From positions 241,266-305,265 of the forward strand of contig DYIY01000004.1 of the NCBI GenBank assembly GCA_020723405.1: a stretch of DNA of 64,000 bases, read 5' to 3'. Origin of the DNA: Thiobacillus denitrificans. GTDB lineage: Bacteria > Pseudomonadota > Gammaproteobacteria > Burkholderiales > Thiobacillaceae. Shown piece by piece: positions 1 through 9,242 of the stretch (position 1 is its first letter; each line of letters opens with the position of its first letter). The notes below the pieces were generated by a model, which worked only from the letters and a program-made list of their open reading frames with translations, searched no databases and was not told where the DNA came from. The translations under genes were made by a program, and so were the position numbers.

Positions 1-243
1 CGCATCCACCACGCCCGCCGCCAGGGGCGCCTCGGGACCCACCACGGTGAGTTGGATTCCCTCAGTGCGGGCGAAGTCCACCAAGTCGGCCACCGCCGTG
101 ATGGCCACGTTTTCCACGCCCTCCTCCCGGGCGGTGCCGCCATTGCCGGGGGCCACGAACACTTTCTGCACCCGGGGGGCCTGCTTGAGGCGCCAGGCCA
201 GGGCGTGTTCCCGCCCGCCGGAACCGATGACCAGTATTTTCAT
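1..243 (-). CDS. purD: Phosphoribosylamine-glycine ligase, N-terminal part (cut by window edge)
   Basis: PurD joins glycine to phosphoribosylamine in purine synthesis. Only about the first 81 codons are inside the window; the gene runs off the left edge. The protein opens MKILVIGSGGREHALAW, the GxGGREHAL nucleotide-fold start typical of PurD, and continues to VVGPEAPLAAG. It follows purH on the same strand after a 76-bp spacer that holds a CTCCTCAC repeat, so it is probably the last gene of dusB-fis-purH-purD. Identification rests on the N-terminus alone but is clear. Confidence 0.93.
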   Translation of the reverse strand, partial: MKILVIGSGGREHALAWRLKQAPRVQKVFVAPGNGGTAREEGVENVAITAVADLVDFARTEGIQLTVVGPEAPLAAGVVDA

Positions 244-283
244 AATCGCTATAGCGTCGGATCTGAGAAAGAGGCGCCGATTT

Positions 284-315
284 TACTCCTCACCTCTCGC
301 TCCTCACCCCTCACC
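284..315. repeat. CTCCTCAC-type repeat, copy 1
   Basis: Run of CTCCTCAC/CCCCTCAC words in the purD-purH spacer. Related, longer and internally inverted copies lie at 1883-1982 and 56864-56948. Each sits just upstream of a gene start on the minus strand. Confidence 0.6.
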
Positions 316-319
316 GATT

Positions 320-1873
<1,554 letters not shown>

Positions 1874-1882
1874 AGGGCGGGC

Positions 1883-1982
1883 AGGAGTGAGAAGTGAGGA
1901 GTGGGGGGTGAGGAGTCAAAGGCGACGAGCGGGGCAAAGCGGCGCGGGTTTGTCCCCTCGCCCCTCACCCCTGACTCCTCAC
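1883..1982. repeat. CTCCTCAC-type repeat, copy 2 (inverted arms)
   Basis: GTGAGGAGT words on the left (1889-1916) are mirrored by CCCCTCACCCCTGACTCCTCAC on the right, with about 40 bp between. It fills the fis-purH spacer and covers the position where the purH ribosome binding site would be expected. Confidence 0.6.
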
Positions 1983-2227
1983 TTGATTCCATGTTGCTGC
2001 ATCTTCTTGCGCAGGGTGTTGCGGTTGATGCCCAGCCATTCGGCGGCCCGGCTCTGGTTGCTGCCGGAACGGTCCAGGATCACTTCCAGCAGGGGGCGTT
2101 CCACGCAGTTGAGCACCATCTCGTAGATGCCCGCCGGCGGTTCCCCGTCCAGGTCCTTGAAATACTGTTCCAGCTCGCGACGGACGCACGCGGCCAGTTC
2201 GCTTTCGTTGAAATGAGTCTCCATCAC
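1979..2227 (-). CDS. fis: Fis-family nucleoid protein
   Basis: Small DNA-bending and regulatory protein of 82 residues. The C-terminal helix-turn-helix is clear: LLEVILDRSGSNQSRAAEWL followed by GINRNTLRKKMQQHGIK, the Fis/NtrC-type DNA-binding end. It lies 23 bp downstream of dusB on the same strand, matching the classic dusB-fis pair, with purH next. The start may be either of two adjacent ATGs. In this lineage Fis is usually shorter than the 98-residue E. coli protein, as here. Confidence 0.93.
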   Translation of the reverse strand: MMETHFNESELAACVRRELEQYFKDLDGEPPAGIYEMVLNCVERPLLEVILDRSGSNQSRAAEWLGINRNTLRKKMQQHGIK

Positions 2228-2250
2228 TGCCTTGTTGTGTGAATGTATGT

Positions 2251-3276
2251 TCAGGCTGCCTCGCGCCGGTCCGGCGCGGGCTCAGCGTAAATCAGTCGAC
2301 TGGTGCGCTCGCGGGTGCGCCAGAAAAAATCGTTGACCGCCTCCAGTTGCGCCGCCGGGCTTTCCAACTGGTTCATGGCGTGGCGGAAGCTGGCGGAGTC
2401 GGCCAGGCCCCGGGTGTACCAGGCGATGTGCTTGCGCGCCATGCGCATGCCCGCCACCTGGCCGTAAAAAATGTAGAGATCGTCCAGATGGGCCAGCAGC
2501 AGATCGTGGATCTCGGCCACCTCCGGCGCAGGGAGCTTCACGCCGGTCTCCAGATACTGGCCGATCTCCCGGAACAGCCATGGCCGCCCCTGGGCCGCCC
2601 GGCCGATCATGATGGCGTCGGCGCCGGTGTAATCCAGCACGAACTTCGCCTTCTCCGGGCTGGTGATGTCGCCGTTGGCGATGACCGGGATGCGCGCCTC
2701 GGCCTTGACCGCCTTGATGGTGTCGTACTCGGCCTCGCCCGTGTACCCGCAGGCCCGGGTCCGCCCGTGGATGGCCAGAGCCTGGATGCCCGACTCCTGG
2801 GCGATGCGCAGGATGGCCAGGGCATTGCGGTGGGAGCGGTCCCAGCCCGTGCGGATCTTCAGGGTCACCGGCGTATCCGGCACCGCCCGGACCACCGCTG
2901 CCAGGATGCGCCCCACCAGGGGCTCGTCCTGCAACAGGGCCGACCCGGCCATCACGTTGCACACCTTCTTGGCCGGACAGCCCATGTTGATGTCGATGAT
3001 GGCGGCCCCGTTGTCGGCGTTGTAGCGGGCGGCCTCGGCCATCATGGCCGGGTCGGAACCGGCGATCTGCACCGAAACCGGCTCCACCTCCCCCGCATGG
3101 TCCGCCCGGCGGCGGGTCTTGGCCGACCCATAGAGCAGGGAGTTGGAAGTCACCATCTCCGACACCGCCATGCCCGCCCCCATCTTCTTGCAAAGCTGGC
3201 GGAACGGCCGATCCGTCACCCCCGCCATGGGCGCGACGATCAGGTTGTTGCGAAGCTGGTGGGGGCCGATGCGCAT
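2251..3276 (-). CDS. dusB: tRNA-dihydrouridine synthase B
   Basis: Flavoenzyme that reduces uridine to dihydrouridine in tRNA. The 341-residue protein has the FMN-barrel start NNLIVAPMAGVTDRPFRQL, the catalytic cysteine in DINMGCPAKKVCN (C100), and the ALAIHGRTRACGYTGEAEYD phosphate-binding region. It is the promoter-proximal gene of dusB-fis-purH-purD. A short palindrome lies 44-60 bp upstream of its start. Confidence 0.96.
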   Translation of the reverse strand: MRIGPHQLRNNLIVAPMAGVTDRPFRQLCKKMGAGMAVSEMVTSNSLLYGSAKTRRRADHAGEVEPVSVQIAGSDPAMMAEAARYNADNGAAIIDINMGCPAKKVCNVMAGSALLQDEPLVGRILAAVVRAVPDTPVTLKIRTGWDRSHRNALAILRIAQESGIQALAIHGRTRACGYTGEAEYDTIKAVKAEARIPVIANGDITSPEKAKFVLDYTGADAIMIGRAAQGRPWLFREIGQYLETGVKLPAPEVAEIHDLLLAHLDDLYIFYGQVAGMRMARKHIAWYTRGLADSASFRHAMNQLESPAAQLEAVNDFFWRTRERTSRLIYAEPAPDRREAA

Positions 3277-3319
3277 GGGGATGGGGCGAAACGCCGCAGG
3301 GGGGCCGAACGGGGAAAGC

Positions 3320-3336
3320 TGCGTATTTTATACGCA
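3320..3336. promoter_or_regulatory. 7-3-7 palindrome upstream of dusB
   Basis: TGCGTAT and ATACGCA arms around TTT, in an otherwise G/C-rich spacer between divergent dusB and fccB. Its position suggests an operator or the -10 region of the dusB promoter. No cognate regulator is identified. Confidence 0.35.
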
Positions 3337-3544
3337 ACCCCGGCGGGGGCAAACCCGTCATCGGCGCATGGAGAAGTTGCCCCTCTCCTGGCCCGGCAGT
3401 CAGGAAGCGGGCGCGACGCCGGCCTGGTCGCCCGCAAGCCCGCGCGGTCCAGCGCCCAAGGGCGCTTTGGCAGGTCTTTACCATTGCGGCCGCCCCCCGG
3501 GCCAGGGTTACCATGATTTCCCGACCACCCCCCGGAGGATCGCC

Positions 3545-4846
3545 ATGGACCGCCGCCGCTTTCTGCTTGCCGCTTCCGCCCTGGGCCTGGGGCCTGCCCT
3601 GGCGGCGCCGGCACCCGGCAAGGCCCGGCCCCGGGTGGTCATCGTCGGGGCGGGTTACGGCGGCGCGGCCTGCGCCCGCTACCTGAAACTCTGGGAGCCC
3701 CGGGTGGAGGTGACCCTCATCGAGCCCAATCGGCAGTTCATCTCCTGCCCCATGTCCAACACGGTGATCGGCGGGCTGAACCGCTTGGCGGACATCAGTT
3801 TCCCCTACCGCTACATCCAGGCCGTGGTGGACCGCTTCGTGGCCGACAGCGTGGTGGACGTGGACACGGCCCGGCGCCGGGTGCGCACCGCCGGCGGCCA
3901 GTCCTTCGACTACGACCGGCTGGTGCTGGCCCCCGGGGTGGAACTGCTGTTCGAGCGCATCCAGGGTTACGACGAGGCCGCCCGCCAGGTGATCAAGCAC
4001 GCCTGGAAAGCCAGCCCGGAGGAAACCGGCATGCTGCGCAAACAACTGGAGGCCATGCCCGACGGCGGGGTGTTCGCCATCGCCATCCCCATGGCGCCCT
4101 TCCGTTGTCCGCCGGCGCCCTACGAGCGGGTGAGCCTCATCGCCAATTACTTCAAGAAGGCCAAGCCGCGCAGCAAGATCCTCATCCTGGACGGCAACCA
4201 GGACATCATTTCCAAGAAGGCCCTGTTCACCGCCGCCTGGCAAAAGCACTACGGCTTCGGCAGCGCGGCCAGCATGATCGACTACCGCCCGGGCAACCTG
4301 GCCAGCAGCGTGGACGCCAAGGCCAGGCGCCTGTCCACCGAGTTCGAGGACGTGACGGCGGACGTCATCAACCTGGTGCCGCCCATGCGCGCCGCCGCCC
4401 TCACCGGCCGGATCGGCGCCCGCACCGGGGACGACGGCACCTGGTGCCCGGTGGACTACCGGACCATGGAATCCACCGTGGTGCCCGGGGTGCACATCCT
4501 GGGCGATGCCATCCTGTCCAACCTGTCCAAGGCCGGGGCCCTGGCCAACAACAGCGGCAAACTGTGCGCCTCGGCCCTGGCGGAAATCTTCAACGGCCGG
4601 GAGCCGGACCCGGCGCCGGTGGTCACCAGCACCTGCTACTCGGCCAGCACCGACCACACGGCTTTCCACGTGGCCACCGTGTTCCGCTACAACCCGGCCG
4701 ACAAGAGCATGGAAGTGCAGAAGGGCAGCGGTGTGTCGGACCAGGAGAGCGAAAAGGAATTTCAGCTCATGCGCGGCTGGGCCCACAACATCTGGGCCGA
4801 TACCCTGGGCCTGCCCCCGGGTTACCGTTTCACCAACCGGGTCTGA
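3545..4846 (+). CDS. fccB: Flavocytochrome c sulfide dehydrogenase, flavoprotein subunit
   Basis: FAD enzyme that oxidises sulfide to sulfur in the periplasm and normally passes electrons to a c-type cytochrome subunit. The start chosen gives 433 residues with a Tat-like signal (MDRRRFLLAASALGLGPALA) and GGAGGATCGCC just upstream. VVIVGAGYGGAACARYLK is the FAD-binding fold. Cysteine-bearing segments typical of FCSD are visible (FISCPMSN, FRCPPAPYER, TSTCYSAS), and the C-terminal FCSD flavin domain ends the protein. No cytochrome subunit gene (fccA) is adjacent: dusB lies upstream, divergent, and a PAS sensor downstream. Confidence 0.9.
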   Translation: MDRRRFLLAASALGLGPALAAPAPGKARPRVVIVGAGYGGAACARYLKLWEPRVEVTLIEPNRQFISCPMSNTVIGGLNRLADISFPYRYIQAVVDRFVADSVVDVDTARRRVRTAGGQSFDYDRLVLAPGVELLFERIQGYDEAARQVIKHAWKASPEETGMLRKQLEAMPDGGVFAIAIPMAPFRCPPAPYERVSLIANYFKKAKPRSKILILDGNQDIISKKALFTAAWQKHYGFGSAASMIDYRPGNLASSVDAKARRLSTEFEDVTADVINLVPPMRAAALTGRIGARTGDDGTWCPVDYRTMESTVVPGVHILGDAILSNLSKAGALANNSGKLCASALAEIFNGREPDPAPVVTSTCYSASTDHTAFHVATVFRYNPADKSMEVQKGSGVSDQESEKEFQLMRGWAHNIWADTLGLPPGYRFTNRV

Positions 4847-4965
4847 ACGGCCCCGCTTGTAGGCGGGCATGAAGTGGGCTAAGGTCCATTTGCCGACTAT
4901 TTTGATCGGGAATAGGCCCCGAACCGGCATCCGCTGCAAGCGCCGCAATCCGCCCGGAGACTGTC

Positions 4966-6789
4966 ATGCAAGCCGTGAACCTGGAGGGCCAGACCCCTGG
5001 CCGTCTGTTTCTGCTGATCTTCATTCCCGTGGCCCTGCTCATTCTGGGTGGCGCTTGGTACGTGGCCCACGAACGTTATCAGTCGGAAATGGCCCTGGTG
5101 AAGAGCGACGAGGTCAGCAAGGTGGTCATGGGCGTCATGCGCCTGGACGACGAACTCCACGATCCTCTCGCCCACCTGCGCACCCTGGCCGCCAAGCCAG
5201 CCCTGGCCCGGGCCCTGGACGGTGCGTCCGGCGGCGCGGGGGAACTGGAAACCGAATTCGCCCGACTGCTGACTTTCCAGACCAGCTACGACAAGGTGCG
5301 CTGGATCGACGAAACAGGCCGGGAGCGGGTGCGGGTCAACCTGATCGATGGCCAGGCCAGGGCGGTGTCCAGCAGCCAATTGCAGGTCGTGGCCGAACGC
5401 AACTACTTCCGCGAAGCCATGCAGCTCAATCCGGGGCAGATCTACGTGTCGCCCCTGGATCTGAACACGGAGCAAGGCAAAGTGGACCTGCCGCCCAAAC
5501 CCATGCTGCGCCTGGCCACGCCCTTGGCGGATACCCGGGGCCGACCCCGGGGCGTGCTGCTCCTCAACGTGGCCGCCGCCAACCTGCTGGACGCCTTCAC
5601 CAAAAGCCTGGTGGATGCCCGTGACCACGTCGCCCTGGTCAACAGCGACGGCTACTGGCTGCGCAGTTCCGACGGGGACGACGCATGGGGCTTCATGCTG
5701 GGCAAGCCCCAGGCCAGTCTGGCCAGCCGCCATCCGGCCGCCTGGAAGGCCATGACCGCCATTCCCGCCGGACAGGTTGAACTGGGCGACGGCCTGTGGA
5801 CGTGGAGCACGGTTTATCCCCTCAAGCAGGAATCGGGCGGCGCCACCCCGTCCATCCCCGCCTGGCTGGTGGTGGGCCACCTGGGTCCCCAACGTCTGGA
5901 TCTCATCCGCCAGGAAGCCTGGCCCGCCGTACTCAACGTGGCCGTCCTGGTGCTGTCGGTGTTCGCCTTCCTGTCCGCCTGGCTGGCCCGGGCCCTGATC
6001 GGCCGCTATCTGGCCGTGGCCGACGGGGTGCGGGCCCATGCCGATGCCGAGAACGCCAAGCGCATGTGCGAGGTGCTGGAACGCTTCCATCTGGTGGTGG
6101 AAGCCAACGCCAACGGTCTGCTGGTGGTCAACCAGCGGGGCCGCATCGTCATGGCCAACCCGGCTCTGGAACGCATGTTCGGCCACCCGTCGGGCAGCCT
6201 GGTGGGCAAGCCCATGGAGGTGTTGTTGCCCGAAGCCCTGCGTCACGGCCATGCCGCCCTGCGCGACGGCTACCTGGCCAATCCTGCCTCGCGCCCCATG
6301 GGCCTGGGTCGGGAACTCACCGGCCAGCGCCTGGACGGCAGCCAGTTCCCTGTGGAAATCAGCCTGAGCCCCTTCACCGAAAATGGCCAACTTCTGGTCG
6401 ATGCGGTGGTGGTGGACATCACCGCACGCAAGCAGGCCGAGAACCGTTTGCGCCAGCGGGAAGCCCATCTGGCCATGCTCGTTGACAGCCATCCGGAGGG
6501 TTTGTTGGTGGTGGACGGGACGGGCCGCATCGAGATCGCCAATCCGGCTGCGGAAGCCTTGCTGGGCTATGAGCGGGGCGAACTGGCGGGTCTGGAGGCC
6601 GCAGATCTGCTGCACGAGGGGGACGGGCAGGGACACCCCCTGCTGGATCCTGCGCCGCCCAGGGGTGAGCACAGTCTACTGGGCCGGCACAAGGATGGAT
6701 CGACGGTGAAACTGTCGGTCAATCTGGCCCGCTTCAGCGATGGCGGGCAGGCTTACACCCAGGCCACCCTGCGACCGCGCAGCGGCTGA
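4966..6789 (+). CDS. Membrane sensor protein with periplasmic domain and two PAS domains, no output domain
   Basis: 607 residues. A first membrane helix (about 15-35, LLIFIPVALLILGGAWYVA), a periplasmic sensor region of roughly 280 residues (double-Cache-like by layout), and a second helix (about 320-345) are followed by two PAS domains (about 365-480, LLVVNQRGRIVMANPALERM; about 490-600, LLVVDGTGRIEIANPAAEALL). The protein stops directly after PAS2; no histidine kinase, GGDEF, EAL or HAMP-MCP module follows in any frame. It may act through a partner or be a remnant of a longer sensor. It is 119 bp downstream of fccB on the same strand, so a link to sulfide sensing is possible but unproven. 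Confidence 0.8.
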   Translation: MQAVNLEGQTPGRLFLLIFIPVALLILGGAWYVAHERYQSEMALVKSDEVSKVVMGVMRLDDELHDPLAHLRTLAAKPALARALDGASGGAGELETEFARLLTFQTSYDKVRWIDETGRERVRVNLIDGQARAVSSSQLQVVAERNYFREAMQLNPGQIYVSPLDLNTEQGKVDLPPKPMLRLATPLADTRGRPRGVLLLNVAAANLLDAFTKSLVDARDHVALVNSDGYWLRSSDGDDAWGFMLGKPQASLASRHPAAWKAMTAIPAGQVELGDGLWTWSTVYPLKQESGGATPSIPAWLVVGHLGPQRLDLIRQEAWPAVLNVAVLVLSVFAFLSAWLARALIGRYLAVADGVRAHADAENAKRMCEVLERFHLVVEANANGLLVVNQRGRIVMANPALERMFGHPSGSLVGKPMEVLLPEALRHGHAALRDGYLANPASRPMGLGRELTGQRLDGSQFPVEISLSPFTENGQLLVDAVVVDITARKQAENRLRQREAHLAMLVDSHPEGLLVVDGTGRIEIANPAAEALLGYERGELAGLEAADLLHEGDGQGHPLLDPAPPRGEHSLLGRHKDGSTVKLSVNLARFSDGGQAYTQATLRPRSG

Positions 6790-6798
6790 ACCCGGGGA

Positions 6799-7182
6799 TC
6801 AGCCCGCCGCCTGGGGTTTGGCAGGCTTCTTGTGGGGCTTGTGGAAGGCCTTCTTGGGCTTGCCGCCGCCGCCTCCACCGCCCCCCCCCCCGCCCTGGGG
6901 CCGGGGCTTGCCACCACCACCACCGGACTTGTGCTTGTTGCCGGCGCCGCCCGGCTGGCCATCACCCAGAACGGAGGGCAGGGGGCCGTCCACCCGGTTG
7001 CCCGGGGCCAGGGTGATTTCCAGTTCGTTGATTTCGTCCCATTGGGCCTCGGTTCGCTGGCTGTCGGGGATGGCCAACAGTTGCTGGAGACGGCGGCGAG
7101 GCGCCATGGGCTGGGGGGCCTGCGGCTGCGGATTGGCAGTCTGGGGCTCGGTATCGAGGAAGTCGGGCGTATCGTCACTCAT
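6799..7182 (-). CDS. Gly-rich, basic-tailed hypothetical protein
   Basis: 127 residues from the ATG at 7182. The acidic, Pro/Gln-rich N-terminus (MSDDTPDFLDTEPQ) is followed by a short conserved-looking helical part (RRRLQQLLAIPDSQRTEAQWDEI), then a Gly-rich linker with a run of 11 glycines and a Lys/His/Pro-rich basic tail (KPKKAFHKPHKKPAKPQ). The tail could bind nucleic acid, but this is inference. The function is not recognised. It is convergent with the PAS sensor and divergent from cheZ. Confidence 0.65.
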   Translation of the reverse strand: MSDDTPDFLDTEPQTANPQPQAPQPMAPRRRLQQLLAIPDSQRTEAQWDEINELEITLAPGNRVDGPLPSVLGDGQPGGAGNKHKSGGGGGKPRPQGGGGGGGGGGGKPKKAFHKPHKKPAKPQAAG

Positions 7183-7393
7183 GCCGGCATTATCCCGGAA
7201 GCGGGCCTTTCGGTGAAATGGCAGGGAAACCCGGTCCGGACAGAGGCTCGTGCCGATGCAATCTTGCCCCTCCCCGGCGGATCGGTTCCGAGTTGGAAGG
7301 ATACACCGGCCGGCCCCGGGTGGCGTGCTGGGCGCGGGGCAAAAGAATTTCCCGGCCCTGCCGATAACCCCCTTGTTCGGAGGACAGTCCACC

Positions 7394-7909
7394 ATGAGCG
7401 AAATCGACACCCTGCGCCAGGACATCCAGAGCCTGGTCGAGGAACTGCGCGCCACCCTGTGCGACATCGGCGATGAAGACGTGCCGGAAACCAACGTGGT
7501 CAGCAATGCCCGGGACCGGCTGCGCTATATATCCGCCCTCACCGAGCAGTCGGCGGGGCAGACCCTGAACGCGGCCGAGGCCGTGTCGGACCGGCTTCGC
7601 GCCCAGCAGGAGCGGGCCCGGGTGCTGCTTAAACGCACCCGCTCCCCGGAAATCCGGGCCTTCCTGGAATCCCTGGCGGCGGAACACGGCCAGAGCAGTC
7701 ATGACCTGACCGAGATCATCCAGGCCCAGGCCTTCCAGGATCTGGTGGGCCAGGTGGTGAACAAGCTCATGGTCATGGTCCAACGCATGGAAGACAACCT
7801 GGTCCACCTGCTGGTGAAGGACGAGCCCGACCCGGGTCTGTTGGCCGGCCCGGCAGTGACGCCCCAGGCATCCATCTCCCAGGACGACGTGGACAGTCTG
7901 TTCGGCTGA
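7394..7909 (+). CDS. cheZ: Chemotaxis phosphatase CheZ-like protein
   Basis: CheZ speeds dephosphorylation of CheY-P. The 171-residue protein is mostly helical and carries the active-site stretch IIQAQAFQDLVGQVVNKLM, with the Asp and Gln (QD, GQ) that CheZ uses on CheY. It ends in a short CheY-binding-like tail, SQDDVDSLFG. The ATG at 7394 follows GGAGGACAG. No other chemotaxis or flagellar gene is nearby, so it is an isolated copy. E. coli CheZ is longer (214 residues). Confidence 0.85.
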   Translation: MSEIDTLRQDIQSLVEELRATLCDIGDEDVPETNVVSNARDRLRYISALTEQSAGQTLNAAEAVSDRLRAQQERARVLLKRTRSPEIRAFLESLAAEHGQSSHDLTEIIQAQAFQDLVGQVVNKLMVMVQRMEDNLVHLLVKDEPDPGLLAGPAVTPQASISQDDVDSLFG

Positions 7910-7921
7910 AGACGGCCCGGC

Positions 7922-8032
7922 CTAAACCACCTTGAACAGGTACAGCATGCCGAAGTGGAAGACGGCGAACAGGGCCACGCCTACCACGACGGCCAGGTTC
8001 TCGCTTTTCTCGAAAATCTTCTGGTAGTTCAC
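7922..8032 (-). CDS. 36-residue single-helix membrane protein, divergent from the nor genes
   Basis: Starts with GTG at 8032, preceded by AGGAG at 6-nt spacing, which decides the start. The predicted peptide is VNYQKIFEKSENL, then a hydrophobic helix AVVVGVALFAVFHFGMLYLF, then KVV. It is transcribed away from the nor operon, and both share the intergenic region with two FNR/Dnr-type palindromes, so it is probably expressed under low oxygen or with nitric oxide. No family is recognised. By size it resembles small accessory subunits of respiratory oxidases, but that is speculation. Confidence 0.6.
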   Translation of the reverse strand: MNYQKIFEKSENLAVVVGVALFAVFHFGMLYLFKVV

Positions 8033-8102
8033 GACGCACTCCTGGGGTCGATGCAAACACCCCCACCTTAAAACCGGCTCCGGACCCCGTCGAGGGGGCC
8101 CC

Positions 8103-8116
8103 TTGACCTGGGTCAA
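8103..8116. promoter_or_regulatory. FNR/Dnr-type binding site 1
   Basis: TTGACCTGGGTCAA, a perfect inverted repeat matching the TTGAY-N4-RTCAA pattern of CRP/FNR-family anaerobic and NO regulators (FNR, Dnr, NnrR). It is centred about 77 bp upstream of the divergent 36-residue gene start. Confidence 0.8.
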
Positions 8117-8132
8117 TACCCGACCAGCCCGG

Positions 8133-8146
8133 TTGACAATCATCAA
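8133..8146. promoter_or_regulatory. FNR/Dnr-type binding site 2
   Basis: TTGACAATCATCAA, with intact TTGA and TCAA half-sites. Its centre is 30 bp from site 1, i.e. nearly three helical turns. A TAACCT hexamer at 8169-8174 would be a -10 element placing the site at about -41.5, the classic activating position for the nor operon. Confidence 0.78.
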
Positions 8147-8203
8147 TGAGGGGCCACCCGCCCCTGCCTAACCTGCGCTCCATTCCAGCCACCGGAGCGC
8201 GCC

Positions 8204-8548
8204 ATGATCGAACCCGTCCACCTCGCCGACTTCTTCACCGTGTTCTTCTCGGCGGCCATGGTGATTCTGTTCGGCGCCCTCTACGCCCTGCTGTTCGCCT
8301 TCAGCCGGGTGGGCCAGCGGCCGGGCCTGATGCCCCTGGCCTATCTGAGCTACCTGGGCCTGGCCGCCGCCGCCCTGATCCTGGCCCGGGCCGCCAACCT
8401 GCACGGCCCCTTCTGGACCCCGGTGGTGGGCCTCATGCTGGCCGGCTACCTGGCCGCCCCCCACTTCATCTTCCGTCTGTGCGTCGATACCCATCTGGTG
8501 GAGGACGCCGACGAATCCAGCCTTTTCCCAACCCGGCAAGGAGGTTAG
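8204..8548 (+). CDS. Small three-helix membrane protein at head of nor operon
   Basis: 114 residues with three hydrophobic segments (about 9-35, 42-66, 70-92): FFTVFFSAAMVILFGALYAL, LAYLSYLGLAAAALILARA and VVGLMLAGYLAAPHFIFRL. It is the first gene after the Dnr-type sites, and its stop is 4 bp before norC, so it is almost certainly co-transcribed with norCB. GGAGCGCGCC precedes the start. I do not recognise the family. Position suggests a role in assembly of, or electron supply to, the NO reductase. Confidence 0.7.
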   Translation: MIEPVHLADFFTVFFSAAMVILFGALYALLFAFSRVGQRPGLMPLAYLSYLGLAAAALILARAANLHGPFWTPVVGLMLAGYLAAPHFIFRLCVDTHLVEDADESSLFPTRQGG

Positions 8549-8552
8549 AACC

Positions 8553-9230
8553 ATGCAAACGACCCCACTGTGGTGGGCCTCGGATTCCTTCTGGCGAAAG
8601 ATGGCCATCTGGATCACCGGCGGCTCCTTCATCGTGCTCATCTTTCTCACCTTCGACACCCTGTCCTACATCACGGCCGGGGGCAAGCAGGTGCCGGGCT
8701 ACGCCGTCATCAACCAGCGCATCGACTACCGGTTCGACGCCGGCAAGAACCGCTACATGCCGGTCATCGGCCCGGAGGAACCCCTGTTCGGCAAGGTGCT
8801 CGGCGAAGCCGAAGCCGAGGCCCTGGTAGCCAAGGGCAAGCTCACCACCCAGGCCAAGAACTGCATGGAGTGCCACACCCTGCTGGGCAACGGCGCCTAC
8901 TACGCGCCGGACCTGACCAAGGCCTGGCTGGACCCGGCCTGGGGCTCCAAGGAAGTGCGTGAGCAGACCATGGTGGACTTCCTGATGAATCCCTCCGACA
9001 AGCTGCACAACGTGGTGGGCCGGCGCATGCCCCGGCTGGGCATCACCGAGGAGGAAGCCCGGGCCACGGTGGCCTTCCTGAAGTGGATGAGCGCCATCGA
9101 CACCAACGGCTTCCCTCACAACTTCAAGGCCATGGACCAGTCGGACCCGGTCCAGGCGCCGCCGGCCGCCGCCGAGCCCGTCCAGCCCGCCCCACCGGCT
9201 GACGCAGTTCCCGCCCCGGCGCAACAATAA
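8553..9230 (+). CDS. norC: Nitric oxide reductase, cytochrome c subunit
   Basis: Takes electrons from periplasmic donors and passes them to NorB. One N-terminal anchor helix (about 18-40) precedes a monohaem domain with CMECH (C104, C107, H108). The segment HNVVGRRMPRLGITEEEA supplies the methionine axial ligand region. At 225 residues it is longer than usual (about 150); the extra length is largely a Pro/Ala-rich tail after about residue 195. AAGGAGGTTAGAACC precedes the ATG. norB follows after 12 bp. Confidence 0.96.
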   Translation: MQTTPLWWASDSFWRKMAIWITGGSFIVLIFLTFDTLSYITAGGKQVPGYAVINQRIDYRFDAGKNRYMPVIGPEEPLFGKVLGEAEAEALVAKGKLTTQAKNCMECHTLLGNGAYYAPDLTKAWLDPAWGSKEVREQTMVDFLMNPSDKLHNVVGRRMPRLGITEEEARATVAFLKWMSAIDTNGFPHNFKAMDQSDPVQAPPAAAEPVQPAPPADAVPAPAQQ

Positions 9231-9242
9231 GGAGACCCAGAC

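Noticed and set aside
2282..4948. Long minus-strand open frame across dusB and fccB
   Set aside because: Antisense to fccB and out of frame with dusB; composition is that of a GC shadow frame.
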